In this document: positions 1-5,633 of the stretch, one piece after another
Position numbering within the stretch: position 1 is the stretch's first letter
Layout: every line of letters begins with the position of its first letter
NCBI GenBank assembly: GCA_036525535.1
Contig: DATDAH010000145.1
Location: forward strand, 1 to 5,633
DNA length: 5,633 nt
From: DATDAH01 sp036525535
GTDB taxonomy: Bacteria > Actinomycetota > Acidimicrobiia > Acidimicrobiales > DATDAH01
Reading direction: 5' to 3'
The notes under the pieces: model-generated
What the model was told of the DNA's origin: nothing
The model's input: the letters and a program-made list of their open reading frames with translations, nothing else
Databases searched by the model: none
Position numbers and translations under genes: made by a program

Positions 1-75
1 GCCCTCGTCGGCCAGGTAGTCGACCTTGCTCAGGCCTTCGCGGACCTCGTCCACCGCGTCGAAGCGATATGTCAT
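1..75 (-). CDS. N-terminal fragment of a probable MoxR-family AAA+ ATPase (partial)
   Basis: Only the first 25 codons lie in the window; the gene runs off the left edge. The reading frame begins MTYRFDAVDEVREG and ends with the motif VDYLADEG. From memory of the family, a segment like YLADEGLATAVFLAL just before the Walker A loop is typical of MoxR/CoxD-type AAA+ ATPases, which act as chaperone-like ATPases, often with von Willebrand A (VWA) proteins. The Walker A motif itself is outside the window, so the assignment rests on a short match. The ATG has no Shine-Dalgarno sequence but lies six bases after a TAGGCT box, which suits a leaderless transcript. The gene lies 51 bp downstream of proA on the same strand, so read-through from proA is also possible. 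It could instead be another AAA+ protein or something unrelated. Confidence 0.55.
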   Translation of the reverse strand, partial: MTYRFDAVDEVREGLSKVDYLADEG

Positions 76-81
76 GGGTCG

Positions 82-87
82 AGCCTA
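82..87 (-). promoter_or_regulatory. Candidate -10 box for a leaderless transcript of the MoxR-like gene
   Basis: On the minus strand the hexamer TAGGCT fits the actinobacterial -10 pattern TANNNT. Exactly six bases (CGACCC) separate it from the ATG at position 75, so a standard start distance would make the A of the ATG the first transcribed base. A TTGACC sequence lies upstream at 113-108, but the 20-base spacing is longer than the usual 16-18, so I do not rely on it as a -35 box. This is inferred from sequence only. Confidence 0.4.
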
Positions 88-96
88 CCGATCGCA

Positions 97-114
97 CTTG
101 ACCGCCTGGTCAAG
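97..114. repeat. Perfect inverted repeat, 7-bp arms with 4-bp centre
   Basis: The sequence reads CTTGACC-GCCT-GGTCAAG: two perfectly complementary 7-bp arms around a 4-base centre. It lies in the 51-bp gap between the end of proA and the start of the MoxR-like gene, 10-27 bp upstream of that gene's candidate -10 box. It could be a dimeric repressor or activator site, or a short RNA hairpin after proA. The stem is short and no T-run follows it in the proA direction, so it is not a standard intrinsic terminator. Confidence 0.5.
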
Positions 115-126
115 ATTCCGGACTCG

Positions 127-1371
127 TCAGGCCCGGGTCTGGCCGTTACCGCGCACGACGTACTTGGCCGTGGTCAACTCCCGGAGGCCCATCGGGCCAC
201 GGGCGTGGAGCTTCTGGGTGGAGATGCCGATCTCGGCTCCGAAGCCGAACTCTTCGCCATCGACGAATCGGGTCGAGGCGTTGACCAGTACGGCGGCAGC
301 GTCGACCTCCTGGCAGAAGCGATCGGCCGCGACCACCGAGTCGGTGACGATCGCCTCGCTGTGTCCCGAGCCGTAGCGGGTGATGTGGGCGATGGCCTCG
401 TCGAGGTCGTCCACCACGCGGACAGCCAGCTTGAGATCGAGGAACTCCTGGGCCCAGTCGTCGTCGGTGGCCTCGCCCGCCGTCGGCACGAGGGCCCGCA
501 CCCGCTCGTCGCCGACCAGCTCGACCCCCTCGAGGGCCTTGGCCGCCTCCGGCAGCAGGCGGTCGGCCACGGCGGCATGCACCAACAGGCTCTCGGTGGC
601 ATTGCAGACCGACGGCCGCTGGGTCTTGCCGTTCACGATGATCGCCCGAGCCATGGCCAGGTCGGCGTCCTCGTGGACGTAGACGTGGCAGTTCCCGTCC
701 CCGTCGATCACGTAGGGCACGGTGGCATTGTCCAGGATCGACTGGATGAGCGACGGACCACCTCGGGGGATCAGGCAGTCGATCGAGTCACGCTGGCGCA
801 TGAACTCGACCGCGGCCGCCCGGCTGGTGTCCTCGACCAGGACGACGGCGTCCTCGGGCAGGCCGGCCTTGGCCATGCCCTCCCGGAGGACGGCGGCGAT
901 GGCGATGTTGGAGGCGATCGCCCCCGACGAGCCTCGCAGGAAGGCGGCGTTGCCCGACTTCACACACAGGCCGGCGGCGTCACTGGTCACGTTGGGCCGG
1001 TTCTCGTAGATGATGGCCACGACCCCCAACGGAACACGGACCCGATGGATGCGCAGGCCGTTGGGTCGCGTCCAGCCCTCGAGGACCTCCCCTACCGGGT
1101 CCGGTAGCGAGGCCACCTGGCGTAGGCCGGCGGCCATGGCCTCGATGCGGGCGGGGCTGAGCCTCAGGCGGTCGATGACGGTCGGGCTGACGCCGTCCGC
1201 CTCGGCCCGGCCCACGTCGACCGCGTTGGCGTCCAGGAGCTCCTGGCTCCGGGCCACCAGGAGGTCCGCGGCGGCCACGAGGGCCGCGTCCTTGTCGGCG
1301 CTCGACGCCCGGGCCAGCGCCTGGCTGGCGGCTTTGGCCCGCTGGCCCAGGTCGGCGACGGTCGCGCTCAC
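127..1371 (-). CDS. proA: Gamma-glutamyl phosphate reductase (glutamate-5-semialdehyde dehydrogenase)
   Basis: This cytoplasmic enzyme performs the second step of proline synthesis from glutamate: NADPH-dependent reduction of gamma-glutamyl phosphate to glutamate-5-semialdehyde, which cyclises to pyrroline-5-carboxylate. At 414 residues it is the usual full length. Family motifs appear in order: YENRPNVTSDAAGLCVKSGN (122-141), LRGSSGA (145-151), LIPRGGPSLIQ (200-210), and the catalytic segment KTQRPSVCNATESLLVH with the active-site cysteine at 256. The ProA signature lies at about 320-341 (core HITRYGSGHSEAI), followed by FGFGAEIGISTQKLHARGP (375-393). The GTG start gives the expected N-terminus (MSATVADLGQRAK); no Shine-Dalgarno precedes it, but a TAGCCT box lies seven bases upstream. 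The usual partner proB is not in the window. The gene appears intact. Confidence 0.97.
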   Translation of the reverse strand: MSATVADLGQRAKAASQALARASSADKDAALVAAADLLVARSQELLDANAVDVGRAEADGVSPTVIDRLRLSPARIEAMAAGLRQVASLPDPVGEVLEGWTRPNGLRIHRVRVPLGVVAIIYENRPNVTSDAAGLCVKSGNAAFLRGSSGAIASNIAIAAVLREGMAKAGLPEDAVVLVEDTSRAAAVEFMRQRDSIDCLIPRGGPSLIQSILDNATVPYVIDGDGNCHVYVHEDADLAMARAIIVNGKTQRPSVCNATESLLVHAAVADRLLPEAAKALEGVELVGDERVRALVPTAGEATDDDWAQEFLDLKLAVRVVDDLDEAIAHITRYGSGHSEAIVTDSVVAADRFCQEVDAAAVLVNASTRFVDGEEFGFGAEIGISTQKLHARGPMGLRELTTAKYVVRGNGQTRA

Positions 1372-1378
1372 GCGGGGG

Positions 1379-1384
1379 AGGCTA
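1379..1384 (-). promoter_or_regulatory. Candidate -10 box for leaderless proA
   Basis: On the minus strand the hexamer TAGCCT matches TANNNT and lies seven bases before the GTG start of proA at 1371. The bases between (CCCCCGC) cannot serve as a Shine-Dalgarno site. This places transcription start at or within one base of the start codon. No convincing -35 box is visible. It lies in the 53-bp gap shared with the divergent operon. Confidence 0.35.
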
Positions 1385-1408
1385 CCGGGGCCCTCGGGGG
1401 CGGCTCCA

Positions 1409-1414
1409 TAGACT
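1409..1414 (+). promoter_or_regulatory. Candidate -10 box for the rightward four-gene operon
   Basis: TAGACT fits TANNNT and lies ten bases upstream of the ATG at 1425, which has no Shine-Dalgarno sequence. A transcript starting about seven bases after the box would have a leader of only a few bases. The box lies in the 53-bp gap from which proA diverges, so the two promoters would overlap or lie back to back. No clear -35 box is present. Confidence 0.3.
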
Positions 1415-1424
1415 CGGCTCCCAG

Positions 1425-2399
1425 ATGCGACGGGTCCTCGCGGTGCTGGGTGCCGTCCTCATGGTGGCCGTGGCCCTCCTGCTCCGCTCATTCCTGGATG
1501 GCGGCGACGACGGGGACCAGGCCTCGGGGGACGGTGGGAACGATGAGGTGCCGACGCTGGTGTGCGCCGAGGAGCTGGCCGACGTCTGCGAATCCCTCGA
1601 GCGCGACGGTGTGGCCGACGTGACCGTCGAGCCGGTGGGCGAGACCGTCGACCGACTGGGTGCGGTCGACGCCGACCTGGAGGCCGACGCCTGGCTCACG
1701 CTGGACCCGTTCCCCCAGCAGGTCGACGAACGCCGGGAGTTCGCCACCGGTAGCGCCCTCTTCGGCGAGCCTCTCGCCACCGATCGTTCGAGCCCTCTGG
1801 CTCTCGTGGCCTTCGCCGACCGGGCCGCCGCGCTCGAGGCGGACTGCCCCGAGGTCGACTGGGCCTGCCTCGGTGACGCCGCCGGCGAGGCCTGGGCCGA
1901 CCACGGCGGCGAGGCCAGCTGGGGTCAGGTGAAGCCGGGGTACGACGCCCCCGACACCAGCGCCACCGGCCTCCTCGTCCTGGCCCAGGCCATGGCCGCC
2001 CACCTCGGCGACCCGGGCTTCGCCGGTCAGGACATCGACGATCGGTGGCTGGGCGACCTCGAGGACGCGGTGCCCACCCGGACCGCGGGCACGGCCCTGC
2101 TCAAGCTGGTTCAGCAGGGGCGGGCGGCCTTCGGTGCGGTCGGAGCGCTGGGCATCGACGCCGAGGCGGTGGCCGGGACCGCCCAGGGTGAGGACCTGAC
2201 CATCTTCTACCCTGCACCCATGTACCGGGCGTCCGTGGTCCTCGCCCCCCGTCGCGGCGTCGACGCGGGCGACCTCCTCGACGCCGACACCCTCGACGAT
2301 GCCCTCACCGAGGCCGGCTGGGAGGCCGGCGAGGCGGGCGAGCCGCTCCCGTCGGCCGGTGTGCTCGACGCCCTGCGTTCGGCCTGGGAGAACTCGTGA
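1425..2399 (+). CDS. Membrane-anchored or secreted periplasmic-binding-protein-like protein
   Basis: This 324-residue protein starts with MRR and a hydrophobic stretch (about 4-20) without a lipobox cysteine or a clear signal-peptidase site, so it is probably an N-terminal signal anchor. An acidic, glycine-rich linker follows (about 25-41). The rest (about 42-322) resembles a type 2 periplasmic binding protein and can be aligned by eye with the N-terminal half of the next gene's product: SPLALVAFADRAAAL (123-137), a Trp-Gly before VKPGYDAPDTSATGLLVL (169-186), and IFYPAPMYRASVVLAP (260-275). Four cysteines occur as two close pairs (47/55 and 141/148), suggesting disulfides outside the cell. 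The ligand is unknown, and no ABC permease or ATPase is nearby. The ATG is preferred because starting at Met13 would cut the hydrophobic segment short. Its stop overlaps the next start by 4 bp (GTGA), implying coupled translation. The fold is inferred; the gene itself looks secure. Confidence 0.8.
   Translation: MRRVLAVLGAVLMVAVALLLRSFLDGGDDGDQASGDGGNDEVPTLVCAEELADVCESLERDGVADVTVEPVGETVDRLGAVDADLEADAWLTLDPFPQQVDERREFATGSALFGEPLATDRSSPLALVAFADRAAALEADCPEVDWACLGDAAGEAWADHGGEASWGQVKPGYDAPDTSATGLLVLAQAMAAHLGDPGFAGQDIDDRWLGDLEDAVPTRTAGTALLKLVQQGRAAFGAVGALGIDAEAVAGTAQGEDLTIFYPAPMYRASVVLAPRRGVDAGDLLDADTLDDALTEAGWEAGEAGEPLPSAGVLDALRSAWENS
2386..2390 (+). promoter_or_regulatory. Shine-Dalgarno site for the VWA lipoprotein gene
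   Basis: GGGAG lies five bases before the GTG at 2396, inside the end of the preceding gene. It supports GTG 2396 as the start and is the only recognisable Shine-Dalgarno sequence at any gene start in the window. The other starts appear leaderless or depend on coupling. Confidence 0.5.
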
Positions 2400-4237
2400 C
2401 CAGGTCCGTGCCGGTCCTGTTCGTCACCCTGGCCCTGGCCGCGGCGGCCTGCTCCAGCACCGACGGCGACGACGGCGGCTCGGCCGGCGACGACACGACC
2501 ATCGAGGACGTGCTCGGCGACCCGGGTGACTGCCTCGTGGTCGACCTCTCCGTGTCGCCCGAGAAGATCGACCTGCTGACCGACCTGGCCCGGACGTTCA
2601 ACGCCTCTGAGGAAGCCGAGGTCGACGGCGAGTGCGTGTTCGTCCGCCCGCAGTCCAAGTCCTCCGGTCTCGGCGCCACCCTGCTGACCGAGGGCTGGGA
2701 CGAGGAGGCCGAGGGGCCCCGCCCGGTCGTGTGGTCGCCGGCCTCCAGCGCCTGGGGTGCCATCCTCGATCAGCGCCTCACCGAGCAGGGCGAGTCGCCC
2801 ATCGCCGGGGAGGGCACGCCGTTCATGCTCACGCCGCTGGTCATCGCCATGCCCCAGCCGATGGCCGAAGCCCTGGGCTGGCCCGACGAGCCCATCGGCT
2901 ACGCGGACATCCTCGAACTGTCCACCAGCGGTGCGGGCTGGGCCGCGTTCGGCCACCCCGAGTGGGGCCCCTTCCGGCTCGGCAAGACCAACCCCAACTT
3001 CTCGACCAGCGGGCTGTCCGCCCTCATCGCCCAGAGCTACGCGGCCACGGGCAAGACCGAAGGGCTGACCACCGAAGACCTGGCCCAGCAGGACGTCATC
3101 GACTTCGCGACCGGCGTCGAGTCGGCAGTGGTCCACTACGGGGACACCACGCTGACCTTCCTCAACAACCTCTACCGGGCCGACCAGCGGGGCAACTCGC
3201 TGTCCTACGCGTCAGCCGTGGCCGTCGAGGAGAAGTCGGTCATCGACTACAACCGGGGCAACCCCGACGGCGTCCTCCAACCCGGCGAGGAGCCCCGTCC
3301 GCCCCGCGTCCCGCTGGTCGCCATCTACCCCGAGGAAGGGACGCTCTACTCGGACAACCCGTTCTTCCTCCTCGACGCCGAGTGGGTGAGCGCCGACGAG
3401 GCCGAGGGGGCCCTGCTCTTCAGTGAGTTCGTCCAGGAGGCCGACAACCAGGAACGGGTCCTGGACTACGGCTTCCGACCGGGAAACCCGGAGGTGGCCA
3501 TCGGCGACCCCGTATCGGCCGAGAACGGTGTCGACCCCGACCAGCCCCAGACCCTGCTCGAGGTCCCCGAGCCCCCCGTCATGATCGAGCTCCTCGATCG
3601 CTGGGACGAGCAGCGCAAGCCGGCCCGGGTGCAACTCGTCATCGACATCTCCGGCTCCATGGGTGACGCCGCCGGTGAGGACCCCGTACCGACCAAGCTG
3701 GATCTGGCCATCGAGGCTGCGGTCAACGCCCTCGACCTGTTCGCCGACCGGGACGTGGTCGGGCTGCGCGTCTTCTCCACCGAGATCGGCCCCGACGGCA
3801 CCGACGAAGTGGTCGACCTGGTCGCGCCCGGGCCGATGACCCAGGAGCACCGGGCCGACCTACAGGACGCGATCAGCGGCCTCTTCCCCACCAACGGCAC
3901 GCCGCTCTACACCGCCACCCAGCAGGCCTACGACGACGCCGTCGACGGGTACGACCCGGCCAGCATCAACGCGGTGGTCCTGCTCAGCGATGGCGTCAAC
4001 GACGACGGTGACGCCACCGACGACGACGACCAGCTCGACGAGCTGCTGGCCACGCTGTCCGAGGGCAGCGAGGGCCAGCGGGCCGAGCCGGTGCGGGTCT
4101 TCCCCATTTCCTACGGCGCCGACGCCGACCTGAACACGCTCCAGGAGATCGCCGAGGCCTCCAACGCCGCCCTCTACAACGCCTCCGACCCGGCCACCAT
4201 CGACCGTGTCCTGGCCGCCGTCATCTCCAACTTCTGA
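2396..4237 (+). CDS. Lipoprotein with substrate-binding-protein-like domain fused to a von Willebrand A domain
   Basis: This 613-residue protein begins with a lipoprotein signal peptide (MTRSVPVLFVTLALAAAAC), with the lipidated cysteine at 19, then an acidic Gly/Asp/Ser linker (20-40). Residues about 45-390 resemble a type 2 periplasmic binding protein, with VVWSPASSAWGAILDQRL (111-128), TPLVIAMPQPMAEAL (146-160) and GKTNPNFSTSGLSAL (196-210); cysteines 46 and 80 may form a disulfide. Residues about 410-613 are a VWA domain with a complete metal-binding MIDAS site: D417-I-S419-G-S421, Thr502 in NGTPLYTA, and Asp532 in VVLLSDG. It should therefore bind a divalent metal and a protein or other ligand at the outer membrane face. 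An acidic insert (NDDGDATDDDDQLDE, 535-549) follows the last MIDAS Asp. Annotated actinobacterial proteins with this domain pair exist, but I know of no established function. It is coupled to the gene before (GTGA overlap) and is 5 bp from the gene after. Confidence 0.9.
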   Translation: MTRSVPVLFVTLALAAAACSSTDGDDGGSAGDDTTIEDVLGDPGDCLVVDLSVSPEKIDLLTDLARTFNASEEAEVDGECVFVRPQSKSSGLGATLLTEGWDEEAEGPRPVVWSPASSAWGAILDQRLTEQGESPIAGEGTPFMLTPLVIAMPQPMAEALGWPDEPIGYADILELSTSGAGWAAFGHPEWGPFRLGKTNPNFSTSGLSALIAQSYAATGKTEGLTTEDLAQQDVIDFATGVESAVVHYGDTTLTFLNNLYRADQRGNSLSYASAVAVEEKSVIDYNRGNPDGVLQPGEEPRPPRVPLVAIYPEEGTLYSDNPFFLLDAEWVSADEAEGALLFSEFVQEADNQERVLDYGFRPGNPEVAIGDPVSAENGVDPDQPQTLLEVPEPPVMIELLDRWDEQRKPARVQLVIDISGSMGDAAGEDPVPTKLDLAIEAAVNALDLFADRDVVGLRVFSTEIGPDGTDEVVDLVAPGPMTQEHRADLQDAISGLFPTNGTPLYTATQQAYDDAVDGYDPASINAVVLLSDGVNDDGDATDDDDQLDELLATLSEGSEGQRAEPVRVFPISYGADADLNTLQEIAEASNAALYNASDPATIDRVLAAVISNF

Positions 4238-4242
4238 TCGCC

Positions 4243-4992
4243 GTGTGGCCCCTGCTCGCCCGTGACGCCGTAGTGGCCGGCATGGGCCCGACGGCGATCC
4301 TGGCCGCCGGCGCCGGAGGGGCCCTCGGGATCCTGGTCGGCGGCGGCCTCATCGGGGCCATCACGCTCGCGGTCGTGTTCTGGCTCGTCGCCGTGGCCAT
4401 CCCCGTCAGCCGTCGCCACCTGGCCCGACGAGGGCCGGGCTCGGTCGATCCGTTCTCGCTGCGTGAACCTTGGCGTCACGCCGTGCAGGAGGCCCTGGCC
4501 GCCCAGGCCCGCTTCCGGCAGGCCACCGCGGGCGTCGCCGCGGGGCCCCTTCAGGACCGTCTCACGACCATCGGCGCCCAGCTGGAACGAGGCGTCGCCG
4601 AGGCCGGGCGGGTGGCCCGGCGGGGCCAGACGCTCGAAGACGTCCGGCGCCAGATCGACACGAGATCGATCCTGTCCGAGCTCCAACGAGTGGAGGCCGT
4701 GGCCCAGGTCAGCCCGACCGAGGACAACAGCCTCAACCGCACGGCGGAGGCGCTGCGGGCCCAGTTGGCCACCGCCGAGCGAATCGACGGGGTGCTGAAC
4801 GAGACCCGGGACCGCCTCGGGCTCCTCGACGCCCGCCTCGACGAGGCCGTAGCCCGGTCACTGGAGCTCTCGGTCCGCACCGACGACCCCGACCAGCTCG
4901 GCGGCGTCAACAGCACCGTCGACGAGGTCCTCGAGGAGATGGAGGCCTTGCGCCTCGCCCTCGACGAGGCCGACCCGCCCCCGACGCCGTGA
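4243..4992 (+). CDS. Unrecognised membrane-anchored coiled-coil protein
   Basis: I do not recognise this 249-residue protein. Residues about 16-54 form a long Gly/Ala-rich hydrophobic region (AILAAGAGGALGILVGGG, then LIGAITLAVVFWLVAVAIPV), long enough for two membrane spans or one long span. The basic segment SRRHLARRG (56-64) follows, suggesting that the rest lies in the cytoplasm by the positive-inside rule. The remainder (about 73-243) is charged, Ala/Leu-rich, cysteine-free and probably mostly helical, with heptad-like stretches at about 145-205 and 224-243; the last residues are proline-rich (DPPPTP). The start is taken as GTG 4243, five bases after the VWA gene stop, with no Shine-Dalgarno, so re-initiation by terminating ribosomes is likely; ATG 4282 (Met14) is an alternative that keeps the membrane region. 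Its stop overlaps the murJ start. It may be a membrane partner linking the surface proteins to the inside, which is speculation. Confidence 0.75.
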   Translation: MWPLLARDAVVAGMGPTAILAAGAGGALGILVGGGLIGAITLAVVFWLVAVAIPVSRRHLARRGPGSVDPFSLREPWRHAVQEALAAQARFRQATAGVAAGPLQDRLTTIGAQLERGVAEAGRVARRGQTLEDVRRQIDTRSILSELQRVEAVAQVSPTEDNSLNRTAEALRAQLATAERIDGVLNETRDRLGLLDARLDEAVARSLELSVRTDDPDQLGGVNSTVDEVLEEMEALRLALDEADPPPTP

Positions 4993-5633
4993 GCGTCCCG
5001 GGCGACCAGACCCCGTCGGGCGACGAGGCCGCCGAGGACGACGCCCGGGCCACCGCGGTCACCACCACGACGGCCCGCCTCGTGCGGTCCAGCGCCGTCG
5101 TCGGGGTCGGCACCGGGCTCAGCCGTCTGTCGGGTCTCCTGCGAGTCGGGGCCCTGACCTTCGCCCTCGGCGCCACGGCCCTGAGTGACACGTACAACCT
5201 GGCCAACACGACCCCGAACATCATCTACGAGCTCCTGCTCGGCGGCGTGCTGTCGGCCAGCCTCGTGCCGATCTTCGTCGAGCACGACCAGCGCCACGAC
5301 GAGGACGCCACCAACGCCGTGCTCACGGTCGCCGTCCTGGCCATGCTCGCCTTGACGATCCTGGCCCTGCTGGCGGCGCCGTTCATCGTCGACCTGTACA
5401 CGCTGCGTCTCTCGTCGGCGAACGCCGCGGCCCAGGCCGAGGTGGCCGTGCCGATGCTGCGCCTCTTCGTCCCGCAGATCCTCTTCTACGGACTGATGAC
5501 ATTGGGCACGGCCCTCCTCAACGCTCGGCGTTCCTTCTTCGCCCCGGCCTACGCCCCGATCCTCAACAACGTCGTGGTCATCGGCGTGCTCCTGGCCTTC
5601 GCCTCGGTGGCGGGCAGCGACACCTCGCTGGCC
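4989..5633 (+). CDS. murJ: Lipid II flippase MurJ (MviN), N-terminal part
   Basis: The gene runs off the right edge, leaving 215 residues of a protein that usually has about 500 or more and 14 membrane spans. MurJ moves lipid II, the peptidoglycan precursor, across the cytoplasmic membrane. A 30-residue acidic, Thr/Ala-rich tail precedes the first span. Family motifs follow: GTGLSRLSGLLRVGAL (41-56), with Arg46 and Arg52 matching Arg18 and Arg24 of E. coli MurJ; SDTYNLANTTPNIIYELLLG (66-85), with Asp67 at the place of Asp39; and SASLVPIF (89-96). About five spans are visible (33-61, 68-97, 108-138, 152-178, 185-207). Where E. coli has Arg-Arg after PNLL, this protein has Tyr-Glu, as I recall for actinobacterial MurJ. 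The GTG start overlaps the previous stop (GTGA) and lacks a Shine-Dalgarno, so translation is probably coupled. A C-terminal extension, as in mycobacteria, cannot be judged. Confidence 0.92.
   Translation, partial: MSVPGDQTPSGDEAAEDDARATAVTTTTARLVRSSAVVGVGTGLSRLSGLLRVGALTFALGATALSDTYNLANTTPNIIYELLLGGVLSASLVPIFVEHDQRHDEDATNAVLTVAVLAMLALTILALLAAPFIVDLYTLRLSSANAAAQAEVAVPMLRLFVPQILFYGLMTLGTALLNARRSFFAPAYAPILNNVVVIGVLLAFASVAGSDTSLA

Noticed and set aside
108..113. TTGACC (minus strand) as the -35 box of the MoxR-like gene
   Set aside because: Its spacing to the TAGGCT box is 20 bases, longer than usual, and the hexamer is fully explained as one arm of the inverted repeat.
97..114. Rho-independent terminator after proA
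   Set aside because: The stem is only 7 bp and is followed by mixed bases (TGCGAT on the minus strand) rather than a T-run.
205..1107. 300-residue open frame on the plus strand
   Set aside because: It lies entirely antisense to proA, whose full-length family motifs are unmistakable. Long open antisense frames are expected at this GC content, and its Asp/Gly/His-rich translation shows no family features.
1382..1780. 132-residue minus-strand frame running into the proA promoter region
   Set aside because: Its Ser/Arg/Pro-rich translation looks like a shadow of the plus-strand gene, and accepting it would leave no promoter space for proA.
2207..3136. 309-residue open frame on the minus strand
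   Set aside because: It is antisense to the binding-protein-like gene and the lipoprotein gene and spans their junction. Its Gly/Arg-rich composition is typical of GC-rich shadow frames.
1425..4237. A conventional ABC nutrient importer operon
   Set aside because: Although two binding-protein-like domains are present, no permease or nucleotide-binding ATPase is encoded in the operon portion seen; the following genes are a coiled-coil protein and MurJ.
4551..5297. 248-residue open frame on the minus strand
   Set aside because: It is antisense to the coiled-coil gene and to the clear MurJ motifs. The translation is low-complexity Arg/Ser/Gly without motifs.

Overview
The window is very GC-rich, densely packed bacterial DNA with strongly G/C-biased third codon positions, frequent GTG starts and almost no untranslated spacing. 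With the actinobacterial type of MurJ (motif PNIIYELLLGG) and apparently leaderless starts, this points to a high-GC actinobacterium. Acidimicrobiia or a relative is my guess, not something the window proves. No RNA genes, insertion sequences, phage genes, CRISPR arrays or rho-independent terminators were seen.

Layout: two transcription units diverge from a 53-bp gap (1372-1424). Leftward (minus strand) run proA (gamma-glutamyl phosphate reductase, proline synthesis; 127-1371) and then the first 25 codons of a gene that looks like a MoxR-type AAA+ ATPase (1-75, cut by the window edge). The 51 bp between them hold a perfect 7-bp inverted repeat and a candidate -10 box placed so that the downstream ATG would be the transcription start.

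Rightward run four tightly coupled genes with junctions of -4, +5 and -4 bp. They are (A) a membrane-anchored stand-alone protein resembling a periplasmic binding protein; (B) a lipoprotein joining a similar binding-protein domain to a C-terminal von Willebrand factor A domain with an intact metal-binding (MIDAS) site; (C) an unrecognised membrane-anchored, coiled-coil-rich protein; and (D) the N-terminal 215 residues of MurJ, the lipid II flippase, cut by the right edge.

Interpretation: A and the N-terminal half of B look like diverged copies of one another, and no ABC permease or ATPase accompanies them. I infer that A, B and C form a cell-surface module, with two binding-protein-like domains, a VWA adhesion or assembly domain and a membrane coiled-coil partner, co-expressed with the flippase for peptidoglycan precursors. 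A link to cell-envelope growth or its surveillance is plausible but unproven. This A-B-C-murJ cluster is the most interesting part of the window.
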